Source: Pyrocephalus nanus
Lineage: Eukaryota; Chordata; Aves; Passeriformes; Tyrannidae
NCBI GenBank assembly: GCA_038380795.1
Contig: CM076280.1
Coordinates: 7,551,501 to 7,615,500, forward strand
Reading direction: 5' to 3'
Length of the DNA: 64,000 nt
The notes beneath the pieces were generated by a model. It did no database searches. It had not been told where the DNA came from and saw nothing but the letters and a program-made list of their open reading frames with translations. Numbering within the stretch: position 1 is the first letter of the stretch; every line of letters starts with the position of its first letter. The position numbers and the translations under genes were made by a program. Below are positions 35,301 through 41,300 of the stretch, one piece after another.

Positions 35301-38300
35301 TGGCAGCAAAACTTGATCCTGCGGTGTGTTCTAGGAGAAACCTGATGTGGAAACAGTCCCAACAACCACGGACTAGGTGCTGAATGGGGCAGTGATTTAA
35401 AACCTGTGTTACCCCTTGCTTCCAGTTTGAGAGTGCTTCAATTTTTAACCCCCTTTTGGAAGGAGAAAGTGGTCTGCAGTGCAAGTAGCAACCCCTGGTT
35501 TTGCCTCGGTCGCCCAGTAAAGAAGTTCTGCCACTTCTTCAAACTGTGTTGCCCGAAAGGGTCCTCTGTTTTCATTCAGCAGATGAAATGGCTGTTGATT
35601 CAGATCTCACCTCAATATGTAAAAATCAGAGCTTCAAACAAGTCTGCATCAGACAAAAGCATTACATGAAAAAAACCTTCTTGGTTTTGAAACTTCATCT
35701 TCCCCCTTTCCCATGCTTGACTGAAAGTAAGTGGGTTGGCTTTTGGCTGCACAGTACAATCCCTGTTGTCTGCCCAGCGATGTGACACGACTATCTTTTG
35801 TTACAGGCATCTTCAAAAATTCATTTAGAAAGAGTTAATTGCCCTTTGGCAACTTTTCCTCCTCCCTTCCCCAAGAAGGCTTTAAAATGTTAAAAAGGTC
35901 ACGAGTCCATTACAATGAAATGAACAAGTGTCTGCAACATCCACAGTTTGTTTTGAAGTTGTGCTGGATGTATAGAGATGGAAATGTGAGCAAAATTGAG
36001 GAGATTATTTTTGGAGACTCTTTTTTAATTAAAACCAAATACAAATCTCTGAGTTTCCTTTGCTTTCTATTCTGCTTGCTGTTTATCCTTTGGGCCGGTG
36101 ATTTTTTGGTTTGTGATTTTAAAAATTGTAAAACCTCTTCCTTCCCCGCACCCTTTAATTTCTTCAGTTGAGTGGAGCTGGTCTGTAAGTTGTGTGAGCT
36201 TCCAAAAGAAGAATTGAACCATTGTAACATTGGCTGAGGCTTTTGTTAAGCAAATTTCATGAAGAGACCGGGACCTAGCAGGTCTTGAGGAAATCAGATC
36301 CACTGTGACTGGCCCTGCTGCATCCTGCTGGAAGCACTCCTGTGCTCTTGTGTATCCAGATGGCAAACGAGCCAGACATGTTCACTGCATGCACAGCTAA
36401 CTCTGAAATAGCAGGAGACAGCCTGGAATCCTGTGCTGCTGTGCTTGTGGAGGGATGTGTAGCTGCAGGGTGAAAGCAGAGGATGCTTTAGGGCAATAAC
36501 CTATCAAAACCAGCACATGTTTGGGAGAAAGCTTAAGCTTTGTTAAGCTACAAGGTATGTGGCTGGTGGCTTTTTGCCTTAGTGATGATAAAAAAGGAAG
36601 GAAGCAGCATGTTTTGGTTGGAGGTTACCTTCTTTTCTGGAGGATTTTGACATCAAAACTGCCAGAATTCAGTCAGTGCAGTTTTTGCATCTGTTTTGTC
36701 AGAGTGTATCCCAGCCATGCTGCATCTTGTTGGGATGTGTGCACACAGGGGGGCTGTGTGTTCTTAAAGGAGCAGCGTGAGCTCAGGTACTGTGACATCT
36801 TTTGCTGTTGCCATCCTCAGTCCACCTCCCGAGGCACACAGAAGGAAACTGTAATCCACTACCAGAACCTGACTTCTGTATGGTTTTGTGGAAAGCCATG
36901 CAGGATATCCCTCCTTATGCCTTGGTTTTCTTTTTCTCAGGTGGTGAGAACATCAAGAGCATAAATCAGCAGTCGGGAGCCCACGTGGAGCTCCAGAGAA
37001 ATCCACCTCCGAACACAGACCCCGGCGTACGAATATTCACAATCAGAGGGGTCCCCCAGCAAATCGAGCTCGCTAGACATCTCATAGATGAGAAAGTTGG
37101 TGTAAGTTCCATCTCTGATCTTCATCTGTCTCTTTCAGGCGTGGTTTAGATACCTGTAGGCCTGGACCTGAATATACATGCTGACATTATTCAGCTTCAA
37201 AACCATTTGCCCATTTGCAGCTATCTTGAACTTGGTGGCCCTCCAGCATCCTTTGGGCTGATTTTTGCTGTGGTCCCTGAAGGATCTGACTATTGATATA
37301 ATCGTGGGTAGTGTGTACAGTTACATGAGAGGGAAGAACAATAAGCAATAATAAGGTATGAGAAGGCTGTCGCAGGATGTTTTTGAAGAGAGGACAACAG
37401 CATTGCTGTGTTAAAAGGATGTAATCCTGGCAGCATCATCCTGAAAGCAAAACATTCAACTCCTTGCTCCAGTAAATCAGGGATGACTTATCTTACACTT
37501 AATGCAGTGCTGTGGTATTGAAGCTTAATAATGTCAGGCTGCAGTACTACTTTGGTAAAAAAAGCATGGAAAATACTGGACTGGGCCATAGGAAAGCTGA
37601 AAAGCTGCCTTCACGCTGAATTGCTGGACACCAACCTGAGGATCCACGTGTCCCAGGCTATCTTCTCTCCTTTCTTACTACTCTTAATAGCTGCCTCCAC
37701 CCTGTACTGGGAGCTGGCATTAAATATTTGTGGATTCTGTGACAGGGTACCAGCATGGGTGGACCTGGAGGATTTGGTCAAAGTCCGTTCAGCCAAGCAC
37801 CCGCTACACCTCATCAAAAGTAAGCTGCTCCATCTCATCACCCACGGGCTGGGGGGGTGGCTGGGAGCTAGGAATTGTTGGGAGAAGGTTGGAGGGCCCT
37901 GAAGGGGTGGGATATGGCAGAGCCTTCTATAGATTGAGCATTCAGAAGCAAAAGCAAGCAAGCTCAATCCTTTAAGCCTGACCATGGGGAAAAATTTCAT
38001 CTATTACATGATAAACCAGGTAGGTATTGGCACCTCCAAAATTCCTGTCTCTAGTGCAGTGAGAGCATGGGAAGAAGCCTTGAACTGCATGGAACACAAG
38101 GAATGCTGTTCAGTGTGGTGTATCTTTGTCTTGGCTTCGTGAACAGACTGACACCGAGGCAGTCCCCAGCAGTTCACACCTGCACAGCGTTTCCTTTTGT
38201 TCCCATGTTCACCAGTTTGCTCAGCAGCTGATGACTATGAGTTACAACTTCTGTCCTGTGTCTGTGGCCTGGTAAGTATCTTATGGTCTACTTGAGCATG

Positions 38301-41300
38301 GCTTTTTGTCCTCTGCAGTGGTCCTCAGGCGTTCATGACGCAGGGCTGGGGCAGTACCTACCAGACGTGGCAGCAACCTGGACAGCAAGTCCCAAGTAAG
38401 TGCCAGGACCTGGGTTGGAGAAGGGTTGGTGTTTCCTTTGCAATTGCTGCTTCGTGCCTGCAAAAGGCAGGTTCAGCCCACGAGACCTTGTGTGTGTGAA
38501 AGCAGCAAAATGATTTCCTGAGCAGAAGAGTTGTTGTGGAGGCACATGCTGGTGTTTGAGCTCAGGACGAGCTGAAGGCCGTGGAAAACCGTAATGCTTT
38601 TTGTGTGCTCAACTGCTCACTGCCTGTTTTCTGCTCTTTGGGTAGAAACTTGGTCCTTGCTGTCTGTTCCTAACAAAAACATTCCTGCCTCAGGCTCTCT
38701 TCTCCCAGGATTCTCCAGGCAAACTCTTGCCAGCCCCACTTCCCCCTGACAGGCACTCAGTGTTGCTGCTTAGCCCTCCCATCTCTTTGTTCTTTAGCTT
38801 ATCAGTTCTTGCTTATTTTCTTTTTTTTAGTTATTCCTTATGAGCTCTTCTCAGTGTTCAACTCCCAGACTGGTGGAAAGGAGATGGGGAAAATGGAAGA
38901 AATGTTAGGCAGGGCTCCTGTACTGGTCATTTTTTCCTGAAAACCTGCCTTATCATAATTGAGCAGTTTGGAATGGGAAGTATCCCTTTTCAGAATAATT
39001 CAGTAAAAGCTAGTGGTGATGTTGTAACTGCACCATCCCGTCCTCAACTGCCAGAGGAAAGTATTGCTCTAAACAGAGCAGATTTATGTCAGCTGGCTAA
39101 TCTCAAAGCTCATGTGGTGGTGGTGGAAATGTCCAACAGACACTTGTCAATCACAATTTTTCAAGAAATACAGGGTTTTTTAATGGCCTGGTCTCATGAA
39201 ACTAAAAGCACCAAAAAGTGTGTATGTGGGGTAATTTTAGAGGGGTTTGATGACAGATGCTTTTCACTGTCTAAGGCTGATTTGGCAATTAAGTAGACTA
39301 TTGATTCACTGTAAATTCCTGCTCTTTGAGGTGCCTGAGGTAGAGGAATCATTGGAGGGGCAATGACTGCAATTGCACTTGTAATTCCCTGTGACACCAG
39401 TCACCTTTGAATGTTTAGGAAATCATGAATAGATGACATTTTGAATCCTCAGTGCTGCATTGTTAACTTGGTGCACTTCTGGAACACGGGACATGGGAAG
39501 TGTGTGTTAAACTCTGGATGAGTAATTGCTCCTCAGCAATTACAGTCTTAAAAAAATCATGGCTTTTCCTTTGAGCTCCAGGGACTTGGAGAAGCTTAGT
39601 AGTTGTTCTGCTTTCAGGACAGTAAAATTTAATGGTGGGCTTCTATGGACTTTTTTGCTGTACAGGAATGGAACAATATGGTGCTGAAGAAGAGTATTTT
39701 CTCCTTAGCTTGTTTTACAGGAAAAAAATGTTATTCCACTCATTGTTTTTGCACCCCCAAAAGCTGAACTTCTCTGAGCTTTGGGAAGCAGAGCAGTCAG
39801 TGCAGCAGGGAAAGCTCTACAAAAAAAAAAAAAAAATCTAATTTTTACCTTCCCATAAAGCCTTTGAGTAAGTGCTTACAGAATGTGCATCGCTCTTTGC
39901 CTTGCAGGATGCCTTTCAGAAACTCACCTTAGTAACTTAACTCCTTTCTCACCTCCCTGAAACATCCCCTCATCCTGCCCACCAGCCACTGGGGAAAGAG
40001 AAACCTCCTTTCCTGCTACAGGCACGTCTCAGGTTCACCCCTCCTGGCTTAGGAGCCTGGTACAAGAAGCACAGCCCCCTTGAGCCCCCTGATGACCCAT
40101 AGTGCAGCTCACACCCCAGTGATGGCAGCTTTGCACTGTCAGGTTTCTGGTGGCTCCCAAGACCCATCCTGCCTTGCCACTGTCCTTCCCTGTGTGAGTT
40201 TGGCCCCGCAATGTCATCTTTTGGGGGCAGCTATTTTATTTCTGCTATTGCACCTGATGGATGATGTTGGCCCTCGAGTTCTGTGTCTGCTTAGGATGCT
40301 CCCTGTTCCTGTTTGTACCCAGGCTCGCTGAGGGCAGTCTGGGTAGGGAGAGAGGGCACACACAGGAATGCTTTAAGCAGCCTCCACCACTTCCCTCTGC
40401 TGCAGATCACAGTGGTGCCCAGGCAGGCAAGGTGGAGCTCACCAAGGCGTGGGAGGCTTATTATAGAAATAATAGAAACTTTTACCTAGAAACTGTGTTA
40501 ATACCTGCTTTTGCACTTTTTAATTTGAAAGCAGTCCTGTGAAGGGTCCCTTCCCCGGGTGCTGCAGCCTGTGTGTCACAGCTCTGTTAGCCCTGTCACA
40601 GCCTCGAGTGCCCTCCCTGTGGGAGGAGGGGCAGACCCCCACCCCCTACACATGTATTTAGATTTTAATTACTTCCCCCATCTTAAATAAATTAACTGGC
40701 TGGGGAAACATTTTGCTGTGAAATGCATTTAGCTGCGTGTCCTTTCAGCCTGCTGCGGACTGTAATTCTCCAAGAAGAAAAGGCATTGAAGGAGGTCCTT
40801 TGTTGGCATTAGCAGGTGGACAGTTGAGGCAGCCTTGACCTCTGCCAGAAAAGGTCCTGACTTGTAGCGTTGGTCAAGTCTTTTAACCCGCTTTTATGCC
40901 CCTGGACAGGACACTGCTGCCCTGTTCCCTCCACCCACTTCACACTTGCAGTGTATTATTTCCCCCCTTCCCCCCACTTCAAAGCCCCCCCTCCGGCCGG
41001 GGCCAGCCTGCAGTGGGATGGGCCGGGAGCAGCTCTGCTCCACGCGTGTCCTCTGTCCCTGCCTGCTGTCTGGGCCCGTGGTGGCTCTCCCTGTGCCTCC
41101 CTGCAGTTCCCAAGTGCTGTGTTTGCTGCTCAGGGCTGTTTGTTTGCTGTGTGTCTCGCCGAGGGCTCCGTGCTCGCAATGGGACCGAGGGCAGCGTGGG
41201 CATCCCGCCTGTGCCTCGCCAGGCTGGGCTCTGCCCTGCACTCAGGTGTGCTGGATTGAAGGTGTCTTGGTGCTTCAAAGGCGAGCAGTCTGTGCTAGTT

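Noticed and set aside
37100..37103. Alternative donor two bases upstream at FUBP3 exon 13 (GTGTAA)
   Set aside because: It would shift the frame into exon 14. The GTAAGT donor at 37102 keeps the frame and matches the family sequence.
40406..40538. The alternative YM exon read as a cassette using the GTGAAG donor at 40539
   Set aside because: Its length (133 nt) would shift the frame of exon 16. A terminal exon fits stop codon and AATAAA better.
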